Positions 55,559 through 62,755 of a stretch of 64,000 nt of DNA are shown one piece after another. A model generated the notes under the pieces. It was not told where the DNA came from. It did no database searches and saw only the letters and a list, made by a program, of their open reading frames with translations. The stretch is from contig NZ_HG417092.1 of NCBI RefSeq assembly GCF_000455445.1, positions 59,163-123,162 on the forward strand, in the 5' to 3' direction. The translations under genes were made by a program, and so were the position numbers. Source of the stretch: Hoylesella timonensis 4401737 = DSM 22865 = JCM 15640. GTDB lineage: Bacteria; Bacteroidota; Bacteroidia; Bacteroidales; Bacteroidaceae. Positions within the stretch are counted from its first letter, which is position 1. The number at the start of each line of letters is the position of its first letter.

Positions 55559-55590
55559 TTATTTCTGAACTTTCGCAAGTCCAGAAATAA
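55559..55590. repeat. 14-bp hairpin at the island junction
   Basis: TTATTTCTGAACTT (55559-55572), loop TCGC, AAGTCCAGAAATAA (55577-55590): 13 of 14 pairs are complementary. There is no T-run after it. It lies between the SusD terminator and the truncated small-gene copy. Confidence 0.6.
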
Positions 55591-55626
55591 AGGAATGAAA
55601 GAGTTTATATTTCTCTTTGGTGGTTA

Positions 55627-55848
55627 AATGATAAGGAAATACTACAAAGAATTAGAAAAAGAAAAGAATGGCTTACAGCTACATCGGGGATATTGTTCTT
55701 GTCCTTTTTAGGTATCATTTTTTCTTTTTTAATCTATTCACCCACTGTTCTACTATGGAGTATCGTCATCTTTGTGGTTGATTTGTTCGTTCATCTGGTA
55801 ATTGTCGGTAAGATATGGCAAAGATACAACTCTTTCATCAAAGCGTAA
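55627..55848 (+). pseudogene. Truncated duplicate of small membrane protein 3
   Basis: From 55628 to 55816 the sequence matches 50151-50339 with 11 substitutions and no gap (about 94% identity). The frame stays open as NDKEILQRIRKRKEW.. through both helices and HLVIVGKI, then diverges to WQRYNSFIKA and a stop. The first dozen codons, the start codon and the leader are missing, so it is probably not translated from its own start. It marks the right border of the SusC/SusD island. Confidence 0.75.
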
Positions 55849-56423
55849 TTGTTGTTACAATAAATGAAAGCAATTGATGTGATTAGCTTTCATTTGTTGT
55901 TCAACAACATAGTAACAACGAAATCAACAGAAAACACGAAAATGTCCATGCGATAAAAAGAAGGCAAAGAAACGCAGGCACTCTGGCGATAAAAACGAAA
56001 GAAAATGAGGTGCAACCCCTCTCCTACCTTTCATCAAAAATAAAAGTCTGTAACGATGTTTTTCGTCTTTTTTTGATAGATTGGGGTGCTGCTACTTGGT
56101 AAAGACAGAAGTGGTTTTTGTCCTGTTATTTTACCAAAAATCGACCATCTAAAATCTTCAAAATAGAAAAATTTAATAGGCAAATGAACTGCAAAAATGG
56201 GCTGATTTTAACAAAAAAGACGCTTTTTACAGCTGAAACAATGATTTTACGGTCTTGGAAACATACATTTGAGCTGTTATTCACATGCTTCAGCAGCCTT
56301 AAAGCATGCAAATAGGAGGCTTAACTCAATGCTTTCATCGAAAAGAAATGATAAAAATAGGCAGAAAAAGAAGCATTAAAAGCGTAACGTATTCAATGAC
56401 AACGAATTATGAAACTTTCTCAT

Positions 56424-56473
56424 AACTCGCGTATTTGCGACCAACTTTGCTGTTGGTTGTTTTCACGCGAGTT
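56424..56473. repeat. Nested palindromic repeat, copy 2
   Basis: The outer arms AACTCGCGT (56424-56432) and ACGCGAGTT (56465-56473) enclose the inner arms ACCAAC (56440-56445) and GTTGGT (56452-56457) with a 6-base loop. Spacing equals that of the copy at 5025-5074, and the flanks (AAACTTTCTCA before, GTGCTTTGT-like after) also agree. The loop and inner spacer differ between copies while the arms are conserved. Confidence 0.8.
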
Positions 56474-56668
56474 TTGAGAGGTGCTTTGTAAAGAAAATTC
56501 AGCATTAATAATGAGTCCGTGTAGCATATCCTAATTTTACAAATGCTGCTTCGTTGATATTGCTCGATGTAAAAAATGATACTTCAATAAAAGCGCTGTG
56601 GGCACGTTCACCAACCGCTAACATTCGTAAACGATAGGGAATTTCCTCAATGATGTAGGGAAAAGCCC

Positions 56669-56699
56669 TTTGGACACAAAAAATGAATCATTATATTTG
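56669..56699 (+). promoter_or_regulatory. Consensus promoter of the secreted low-complexity gene
   Basis: TTTG (56669-56672), exactly 19 bases, TATATTTG (56692-56699). This predicts a leader of about 107 bases before the start codon. Confidence 0.8.
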
Positions 56700-56812
56700 C
56701 AATGTGATGAAAGGAAAAAGGTGCTGTCAAATCAGCAGACTCCGTCACCAATGGTCGTTAAAGACCGCATCGTGACGTCACAACCATATTTACGAATCAA
56801 CAAAACCCTATT

Positions 56813-57820
56813 ATGATGAAAAAGCTTATATTTACCCTCGCAGCACTCTTCTTTATTTCCGTCTCGGCAAGTGCCATGAGTTACAGGCAAGCTCGTCAGC
56901 AGGCACTCTTCTTAACGGACAAGATGGCTTATGAGCTCAACCTTACCGACGACCAATATGAGGCGGCTTACGAGATAAACCTCGACTATCTGATGCGGAT
57001 AGACGATTACGATGACCTATATGGCGTTTATTGGAACAGGCGCAACATGGACTTGAGCTACATCCTCTTCGATTGGCAATATCGGTTGTACTGCGATGCT
57101 ACTTACTTCTATCGTCCCTTATATTGGAATGCAGGCTATTGGCATTTTTCCGTTTATGCACGCTATCCACGACGAGACTACTTCTACTTTGGAACGCCAC
57201 GATTTTACACCGTCTACCGTGGCGGTCATAGTTGGCACCGCAACGGCAACCGCTCATGGTACTATGGACGAAGCTACGGAAACGACTATCGTAACAATGG
57301 CATTGGCATGCGCGACAGATTCCACAGCGGATATTACAACAATGGCAGTCGCTCCTTTGGCAATGGACCGCAAAGAAGAATCTCTACCTATGGAAGAGGT
57401 AGCGGTAATGGCGACATGTACAATCGCTCGGGAGCTATTCGTGATTATCAAAACGTACCTGACCAAAATTCCAACACGGTGTTTGGACGCAGGCGCAGTA
57501 GTACACGTACCACTGTTACACAGCCTGCACCCAACGACAACGGAAGCAGGAGTGGAAGTTTCGGTGGTAGCAGATCGTATCAAATTCCTGATAACAGACC
57601 CTCTGTCCCAAATCGAACATTTACCCCGAACGAATCATCCCGTCCAAGTAGACAATACGCTCCACAACGTTCCAATGTGATGCGCAACCCCTCAACGCCT
57701 CCATCACGCAACTTTGGTGCTGCATCAAGAGGGGGAAGGAGTTCGATAGGCAGGTCTGTACCGAGAGGAAATGGCAACAATAACAATGGTTCTACGGTTC
57801 ACTTTGGGGGAAGAAGGTAG
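56813..57820 (+). CDS. Secreted protein with Asn/Gly/Ser/Arg-rich tail
   Basis: This 335-residue protein has a signal peptide (KKLIFTLAALFFISVSASA). The first domain (about residues 22-70) has AYELNLTDDQYEAAYEINLDY, which recalls the LTxxQ motif of Spy/CpxP-type periplasmic proteins. A tyrosine/tryptophan-rich middle follows (FDWQYRLYCDATYFYRPLYW, ARYPRRDYFYFG). From about residue 140 it is low complexity, rich in Asn, Gly, Ser and Arg, and basic to the end. Function unknown. Envelope-stress chaperone-like or surface matrix roles are possible, neither shown. It is a single gene with a strong consensus promoter. Confidence 0.7.
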   Translation: MMKKLIFTLAALFFISVSASAMSYRQARQQALFLTDKMAYELNLTDDQYEAAYEINLDYLMRIDDYDDLYGVYWNRRNMDLSYILFDWQYRLYCDATYFYRPLYWNAGYWHFSVYARYPRRDYFYFGTPRFYTVYRGGHSWHRNGNRSWYYGRSYGNDYRNNGIGMRDRFHSGYYNNGSRSFGNGPQRRISTYGRGSGNGDMYNRSGAIRDYQNVPDQNSNTVFGRRRSSTRTTVTQPAPNDNGSRSGSFGGSRSYQIPDNRPSVPNRTFTPNESSRPSRQYAPQRSNVMRNPSTPPSRNFGAASRGGRSSIGRSVPRGNGNNNNGSTVHFGGRR

Positions 57821-57885
57821 ATACTATCGGTAAGAAATAAAATAGGTGAAATCCAAAATGATAGATTCTTTTATAGGCATTAAAG

Positions 57886-57929
57886 CTGTTTCAGGAAACA
57901 GACAGTGGCAATGACTGACGTCAGTCATT
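57886..57929. promoter_or_regulatory. Two adjacent palindromes between convergent genes
   Basis: CTGTTTC-AG-GAAACAG (57886-57901) is followed eight bases later by the perfect 20-base palindrome AATGACTGACGTCAGTCATT (57910-57929). They lie between the ends of the low-complexity gene and the phosphatase gene. No T-run follows on either strand. Confidence 0.6.
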
Positions 57930-57963
57930 AGCACACAACGCAAAACTTCAGAAGGTGCGAATG

Positions 57964-58470
57964 TTACAGTTGTAGCTTTCGCACCTCTGCATTGTTCATT
58001 CGTGCGATTTCTGACATGGGCAAACGATAAAACACACTTTGAATAGCTTTGTTAATGATGCCATGCCCCACCGCAAGAACAGTACCTGAGGGGCAACGCC
58101 GCCTCACCTCTTCGAGGAAAGCCGCTGCTCGTTGCTTGAGTGCTTCGATGCTTTCTACATTGTCAGGAAAAGGCTTGTCTTTCAAATCAGGAATATAACA
58201 ACCCGTAAAGTCGCCCCAATCGCGCTCACGAAGGAGCGGCGTTTGGTGTACCACAGCCTGATGCGGAGCGGCAATACACGCACAAGTCTGCACAGCACGC
58301 TGCAAGTCACTGGAGAAAAACATATCTATCGCTTCAGAACGAAACTGCTCACAAAGGCGTTCCGCCTGTTGCTCACCCAACTCACTGAGCTTTCCAGGCG
58401 TTTGTCCCTGCATCACTTTTTGCACATTTTCTACCGTTTCGCCGTGTCTCACCAAATATAAAATTGTCAT
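57964..58470 (-). CDS. Histidine phosphatase family protein
   Basis: This 168-residue member of the phosphoglycerate mutase-like superfamily has the catalytic RHGE at residues 8-11 (LVRHGETVENVQKVMQGQ). A conserved arginine is in SSDLQRAVQTC, a glutamate is in RERDWGDFTG and the second histidine is in VLAVGHGIINKA. It is probably a cytoplasmic small-molecule or sugar-phosphate phosphatase; the substrate is not predictable. It is divergent from the DUF308 gene with a very short shared region. Confidence 0.9.
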   Translation of the reverse strand: MTILYLVRHGETVENVQKVMQGQTPGKLSELGEQQAERLCEQFRSEAIDMFFSSDLQRAVQTCACIAAPHQAVVHQTPLLRERDWGDFTGCYIPDLKDKPFPDNVESIEALKQRAAAFLEEVRRRCPSGTVLAVGHGIINKAIQSVFYRLPMSEIARMNNAEVRKLQL

Positions 58471-58506
58471 ATCTTTATGATTTTGCGCAAAAATAATAAA
58501 AAAGAA

Positions 58507-58537
58507 TTGGAATTATGGGAGATAGTTTGTACATTTG
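58507..58537 (+). promoter_or_regulatory. Promoter of the DUF308 gene
   Basis: TTG (58507-58509), 20 bases, TACATTTG (58530-58537), then the ATG at 58558. It lies inside the longer open frame, so the short form of the protein is favoured. Confidence 0.65.
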
Positions 58538-58557
58538 TCACGTATATAAAGATTTTT

Positions 58558-59247
58558 ATGAAAATAGTACAAAATTCATTCATCCGCTCATTGTGTGCTA
58601 TCATCATTGGTGTTCTCTTAATTCGATATCGTGAGGAAACCGTGACATGGCTAACCATTCTGATTGGTGTCTTATTCTTTCTATCAGGTTTGATTTCATG
58701 TATCACCTATTTTATTGATAAGAAACATCAAGACGAAACCGTAGTACTTGATGCCAATGGGCGACAGATTTCTGGCTTCCGTCCCACGTTTCCTATCGTT
58801 GGGTTGGGTAGCATGGTGTTGGGAGCCATATTGGCACTGATGCCAACCGTGTTTATGACGGGCTTGGTATATATCCTTGCTGCTATCTTAATATTAGGAG
58901 CTATCAACCAATTTGTTATTTTGGCAACAATCAATCGTATTCTACGAGTAGGCATTATCTTTTGGCTTTTGCCCTGTTTTGTATTAGCTATCGGAGTTAT
59001 CGCTATCGTGGCACCAAGGTGGATTGCTTCTGCACCGCTCTTCGTGTTAGGTTGGACCCTCGTACTGTACGGTGTCATCGAGTGTATCGACGCCTTCAAA
59101 GTGATGTCGGTGAACAAAAAATACAAGCAAAACCCTACCTTAGAAGAAACTGCTATTGAAACTACGGAGATAGAACCTTCAGTAACAGAACCTACAGAAG
59201 TGGTGGATATGACCAATGAAGAGACAAATCCCACGCCTAAAGAATAA
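58558..59247 (+). CDS. HdeD-like DUF308 membrane protein
   Basis: This inner-membrane protein of 229 residues has six hydrophobic helices in three hairpins (for example LCAIIIGVLLIRY, TWLTILIGVLFFLSGLISCI, TGLVYILAAILILGAINQFV). That is the pattern of the DUF308/HdeD family implicated in acid resistance in enterobacteria. The C-terminal tail is acidic and Thr/Glu-rich (LEETAIETTEIEPSVTEPTE). The start at 58558 follows a promoter. Role here unknown. Confidence 0.85.
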   Translation: MKIVQNSFIRSLCAIIIGVLLIRYREETVTWLTILIGVLFFLSGLISCITYFIDKKHQDETVVLDANGRQISGFRPTFPIVGLGSMVLGAILALMPTVFMTGLVYILAAILILGAINQFVILATINRILRVGIIFWLLPCFVLAIGVIAIVAPRWIASAPLFVLGWTLVLYGVIECIDAFKVMSVNKKYKQNPTLEETAIETTEIEPSVTEPTEVVDMTNEETNPTPKE

Positions 59248-59372
59248 GCCCTAAACGTCAATTGAATGAACGGTAAGAGTTACAAAGACAACGTCTTATG
59301 TTCTTATTATATATTGTAAACTTTCCCGTTCATTGAATGTATAAACATCATCTGTAAAAGAACATATCTAAA

Positions 59373-60671
59373 ATGAACCTAAATTCTACAACTTCTCCCA
59401 ATAAGAAGCTGAATCCCATAGCGTGGGTACCCACGCTATACTTTGCCATGGGGATGCCTTTTGTGGTGCTCAACATGGTGACTTCACTCATGTACAAGGG
59501 GTTAGGAATCTCTGATACGCAAATCACCTTTTGGACAGGACTGATTATGTTGCCTTGGACATTGAAGCCCATTTGGAGTCCTTTCCTTGAAATCTACAAG
59601 ACCAAGAAGTTTTTTGTGGTGCTTACCCAATTGCTTTGTGGCGTGATGTTTGCCTTATTGGCTTTCGCTTTGAACCTTTCTAACTTCTTTGCCATCACCA
59701 TTGGCATTTTAGCAGTGATTGCCATCAGTGGTGCCACGCACGACATTGCAGCCGACGGAACATATATGTCGGTACTATCCACCGAAGAACAAGCACGCTG
59801 GATAGGTTGGCAAGGTGCGTTTTACAACGTGGCGAAGATATTTGCAACAGGAGGATTAGTGTACTTAGCAGGAATATTCATCAAGAGCTACGGTGTGACC
59901 AAAGCATGGATGTTCATTATGTTGATTACTGGTACAACCATGCTCGTTTTGGGATGCTATCACTTTTTCATGCTTCCAACAGACGAAAAATCTGATAAGC
60001 AAAGAAAGAGTGCCCGTGAGATATGGACAGAACTATGGATGGTGTTTGCAGAGTTCTTCAAAAAGGAACACATTACTTATTATATATGCTTCATCATTCT
60101 CTATCGGTTTGCCGAAGGATTTGTGATGAAGATAGTGCCACTCTTCCTCAAAGCACCTGTTGCGGAGCAAGGATTGGGTATGACAGAGCAAGAGATTGGA
60201 CTGTGCTATGGCACTGTTGGAGCTGCTGCCTTCGTCATTGGTTCTATCTTGGGCGGCTACTATATCGCACATCGTGGATTGAAAAAGACACTTTTCTCTT
60301 TGGCATTGGTGTTCAATGTGCCATTTGTGGCGTATAACCTCTTGGCGATTTATCAACCACAAGACCTTGTCTTTATAGGCAGTGCCATTGGACTGGAGTA
60401 CTTTGGTTATGGCTTTGGATTCGTGGGATTGACGCTCTTCATGATGCAACAAATTGCACCGGGCAAGCACAAGATGTCACATTATGCCTTTGCCAGTGGC
60501 ATCATGAACCTTGGTGTGATGTTGCCGGGCATGCTTAGTGGTGCGGTGAGCGATGCATTGGGCTATCGACACTTCTTCGTGTTCGTGTTACTATGTACCA
60601 TTCCCGCCTTACTCATCACTTGGTTTGTACCATTTAAGGCCTCCCCTAACCCCTCCCAAGGAGGGGAATAA
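59373..60671 (+). CDS. MFS transporter, probably for a mannosyl-GlcNAc disaccharide
   Basis: This is a major facilitator of 432 residues with about twelve helices. It begins with WVPTLYFAMGMPFVVLNMVTS, and AmpG-like segments include ISGATHDIAADGTYMSVLST and RWIGWQGAFYNVAKIFATGG. It precedes a GH130 phosphorylase, as in the Bacteroides N-glycan salvage unit, so an inner-membrane carrier for Man-GlcNAc is inferred. The last codons (KASPNPSQGGE) are encoded by a C-rich palindromic repeat that also supplies the stop region, so the C-terminus looks like a late addition. Confidence 0.85.
   Translation: MNLNSTTSPNKKLNPIAWVPTLYFAMGMPFVVLNMVTSLMYKGLGISDTQITFWTGLIMLPWTLKPIWSPFLEIYKTKKFFVVLTQLLCGVMFALLAFALNLSNFFAITIGILAVIAISGATHDIAADGTYMSVLSTEEQARWIGWQGAFYNVAKIFATGGLVYLAGIFIKSYGVTKAWMFIMLITGTTMLVLGCYHFFMLPTDEKSDKQRKSAREIWTELWMVFAEFFKKEHITYYICFIILYRFAEGFVMKIVPLFLKAPVAEQGLGMTEQEIGLCYGTVGAAAFVIGSILGGYYIAHRGLKKTLFSLALVFNVPFVAYNLLAIYQPQDLVFIGSAIGLEYFGYGFGFVGLTLFMMQQIAPGKHKMSHYAFASGIMNLGVMLPGMLSGAVSDALGYRHFFVFVLLCTIPALLITWFVPFKASPNPSQGGE
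60639..60668. repeat. C-rich palindromic repeat overlapping the MFS gene end
   Basis: GGCCTCCCCTAACCCCTCCC followed by AAGGAGGGGA contains the stem CCCCTCC (60650-60656) / GGAGGGG (60660-60666). It encodes the terminal residues SPNPSQGGE of the transporter. Sequences of this kind recur in Bacteroidetes genomes and coding-sequence ends, which I state from general knowledge. Confidence 0.65.
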
Positions 60672-60714
60672 TTAGCTGAAAGCATTGAACCTTGAGGTTT
60701 GAACTTTTGGTTAT

Positions 60715-60915
60715 CAATACTATCAACTGGTGAACTCGTCAACTTTGAACTCGTCAACTCAATAACTAGAAACTCAAAAACTATCAACTCGTCAACTAAA
60801 AACTTGTCCACTCGTCAACTAAAATTATCAACTCGTCAACTAAAAACTTGTCAACTCATCAACTAAAACTATCAACTCGTCAACTTGTAAACTTGTAAAC
60901 TCGTCAACTAAATAA
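60715..60915. repeat. ACTCGTCAACT short repeat cluster, copy 2
   Basis: Seven exact copies of ACTCGTCAACT and one variant (ACTCATCAACT) are mixed with AACTTGTC(A/C)ACT relatives and AAA/ATC spacers. They fill the gap between the MFS and GH130 genes up to about ten bases before the GH130 ATG. The unit is the same as at 4440-4508. Confidence 0.85.
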
Positions 60916-60922
60916 TATTTCT

Positions 60923-61921
60923 ATGTCCAAATTAATCATTCAAGGGCAACCTTTGCCCAACATGCCGTGGGAAGACCGTGCGGCAGATTGTAAAGAAGTC
61001 ATGTGGCGTTGCTCGGCGAATCCCATTATTCCAAGGAATTTGCTACCCACCTCCAACAGTATTTTCAATAGTGCCGTAGTACCTTTCAAAGACGGTTACG
61101 CAGGTGTGTTCCGCTGTGATGACACCAACCGACGTATGGTATTACACGTCGGTTTCAGTGATGACGGCGTGAAATGGAACATCAATGAAGAACCGCTCCG
61201 TTTTGAGTGTGACAATAAAGAGATTGGTGAATGGGTGTACGGTTACGACCCACGTGTGTGCTTTATCAATGACCGCTATTACGTTACATGGTGTAACGGC
61301 TATCATGGACCTACCATTGGTGTGGCATACACGTTTGATTTCAAGACTTTCCACCAATTGGAAAATGCTTTCCTGCCCTACAACCGCAACGGTGTGATGT
61401 TCCCAAAGAAGATTAATGGCAACTTCGCCATGCTCAGTCGCCCAAGTGATACGGGACATACTCCCTTTGGAGACATCTTCTATAGCGAATCGCCCGACTT
61501 GGTCTATTGGGGCAAGCATCGCCATGTCATGTCGCCTGCCGCCTTTGAAGTAAGTGCATGGCAGTGCATGAAGATAGGTGCCGGTCCTATCCCCATTGAG
61601 ACATCCGAAGGTTGGCTGATGTTTTACCATGGTGTGCTACGCTCATGCAATGGCTACGTGTACAGCTTTGGCTCTGCCCTACTCGACTTGGAACAACCAT
61701 GGAAGCCAATTTATCGTTCAGGTCCTTATCTCATCTCGCCACAAACACAGTATGAACTGACTGGCGACGTACCTAATGTTTGTTTCCCCTGTGCAGAGGT
61801 ACATGATCCCAATACAGGTCGCGTTGCCGTTTACTACGGTTGTGCCGACACCGTCACGGGTTTGGCATTCGGTTATATACCCGAGATTATTGAATTTACG
61901 AAACGAACAAGTATCATTTAA
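60923..61921 (+). CDS. GH130 beta-1,4-mannosyl-N-acetylglucosamine phosphorylase
   Basis: This glycoside phosphorylase of 332 residues (family GH130, subfamily 2-like) should split Man-beta-1,4-GlcNAc with phosphate to mannose-1-phosphate and GlcNAc in the cytoplasm. Diagnostic segments are [49 protein letters not shown] with the catalytic Asp at residue 109, [39 protein letters not shown] and the end [20 protein letters not shown]. It closely resembles the characterised Bacteroides N-glycan enzyme. The MFS gene upstream probably imports the substrate. Confidence 0.93.
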   Translation: MSKLIIQGQPLPNMPWEDRAADCKEVMWRCSANPIIPRNLLPTSNSIFNSAVVPFKDGYAGVFRCDDTNRRMVLHVGFSDDGVKWNINEEPLRFECDNKEIGEWVYGYDPRVCFINDRYYVTWCNGYHGPTIGVAYTFDFKTFHQLENAFLPYNRNGVMFPKKINGNFAMLSRPSDTGHTPFGDIFYSESPDLVYWGKHRHVMSPAAFEVSAWQCMKIGAGPIPIETSEGWLMFYHGVLRSCNGYVYSFGSALLDLEQPWKPIYRSGPYLISPQTQYELTGDVPNVCFPCAEVHDPNTGRVAVYYGCADTVTGLAFGYIPEIIEFTKRTSII

Positions 61922-61973
61922 TTTAATTCGTACTTACGTCTCGAAGTAAAGAAGATGATGAATATTATCAAAC

Positions 61974-62032
61974 AATCGTTATACGAAGTATTTTCTCCCA
62001 AAAAGAGAAATCATCGCATAACGATTTTCTGT
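61974..62032 (+). terminator. Probable terminator after GH130
   Basis: AATCGTTAT (61974-61982) and ATAACGATT (62018-62026) are perfectly complementary, enclose a second stem TTTCTC/GAGAAA, and are followed by TTCTGT. They lie between two convergent genes. Confidence 0.5.
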
Positions 62033-62050
62033 ATTGAAATGAAAAACCTA

Positions 62051-62524
62051 CTAAATCAGTCGCCAATAAACCGTAAAATGCTTTCCGTCTGAAGCTTCTA
62101 CGGTCTTTATTTGAAAACTGCGCTCATGAGGAACCTGTGATTGTATGTTTTTTGCAATGCCCGTCACATCGGTTACACTGCTCCCTTTCCCTCCATTATT
62201 CCAACTAAGCGAATCGTCTCCAGTGCGTGTTAGCACATCTTTATCGTCTCTTACCACAACTTTTGCACAAGCCAATAGAAATTGATATTCATCTTCTGGG
62301 CATGTAAAATATTTGTTTTCTTTAGCATTATACATGATATACCCCACTTGTTGCTTTTGAGTTGCAAACTGTTCCAAAGCCGAAGACATTACTTGGGATA
62401 GCTTTTCTGTTTTAGGATCTAATGAGCTGTCTTTTGCTTTTTCATCAACATCCCCAACCTTTTGTGTACAACCACATAAAGTGGCAACTACGACCCATAA
62501 AGACATCATAACATACTTTTTCAT
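62051..62524 (-). CDS. Small lipoprotein of unknown function
   Basis: I do not recognise this 157-residue lipoprotein. The signal peptide has a lipobox at LCGCTQKV, followed by a charged linker (DEKAKDSSLDPKTEKLSQ). A compact domain follows with GYIMYNAKENKYFTCPEDEY and, at the end, a beta pair FQIKTVEASDGKHFTVYWRL. It is a single gene between the GH130 unit and the insertion sequence; no regulatory signal seen. Confidence 0.6.
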   Translation of the reverse strand: MKKYVMMSLWVVVATLCGCTQKVGDVDEKAKDSSLDPKTEKLSQVMSSALEQFATQKQQVGYIMYNAKENKYFTCPEDEYQFLLACAKVVVRDDKDVLTRTGDDSLSWNNGGKGSSVTDVTGIAKNIQSQVPHERSFQIKTVEASDGKHFTVYWRLI

Positions 62525-62755
62525 TCATGCCTCTCTTTCTTTTTAAGGTTTAACTACAAATCAATTATTCGTAACTCTTAGAAGACTATTACATCGTAAT
62601 ACAAAAAATCCAAAAGTTGTTTTGTTACGTTGTAAATATAAGCATTTTTGAAAAGCAATGTTTTTTTTGTTTTAATTTTTTACACTTGCATTTTGCTATT
62701 TAACACCTTTTGAAATTGTTAAAACCTTCTCTCATTTTCCTTTATTCAATGAACC
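62525..62755. other. AT-rich gap left of the insertion sequence
   Basis: No gene, hairpin or promoter with both boxes was identified here. It contains long A and T runs. Confidence 0.5.

Larger units (their letters stand above)
55849..56812. other. 964-base region with no supported gene
   Basis: A reading frame at 56118-56315 has no recognisable content and is AT-rich. The region holds the second nested palindrome (56424-56473) and a good promoter (56669-56699). Otherwise AT-rich sequence without visible structure. Confidence 0.6.

Noticed and set aside
56118..56315. 65-codon frame
   Set aside because: AT-rich, no signal peptide or motif, overlapped by an opposite frame of similar length; no support for translation.
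59265..59334. Inverted repeat AATGAACGG / CCGTTCATT before the MFS gene
   Set aside because: Arms of 9 bases are 52 bases apart with a weak inner stem and no T-run; not strong enough to call a regulatory element.
60715..60915. CRISPR-like array
   Set aside because: The unit is only 11 bases, spacing is irregular and short, and there are no cas genes in the window.
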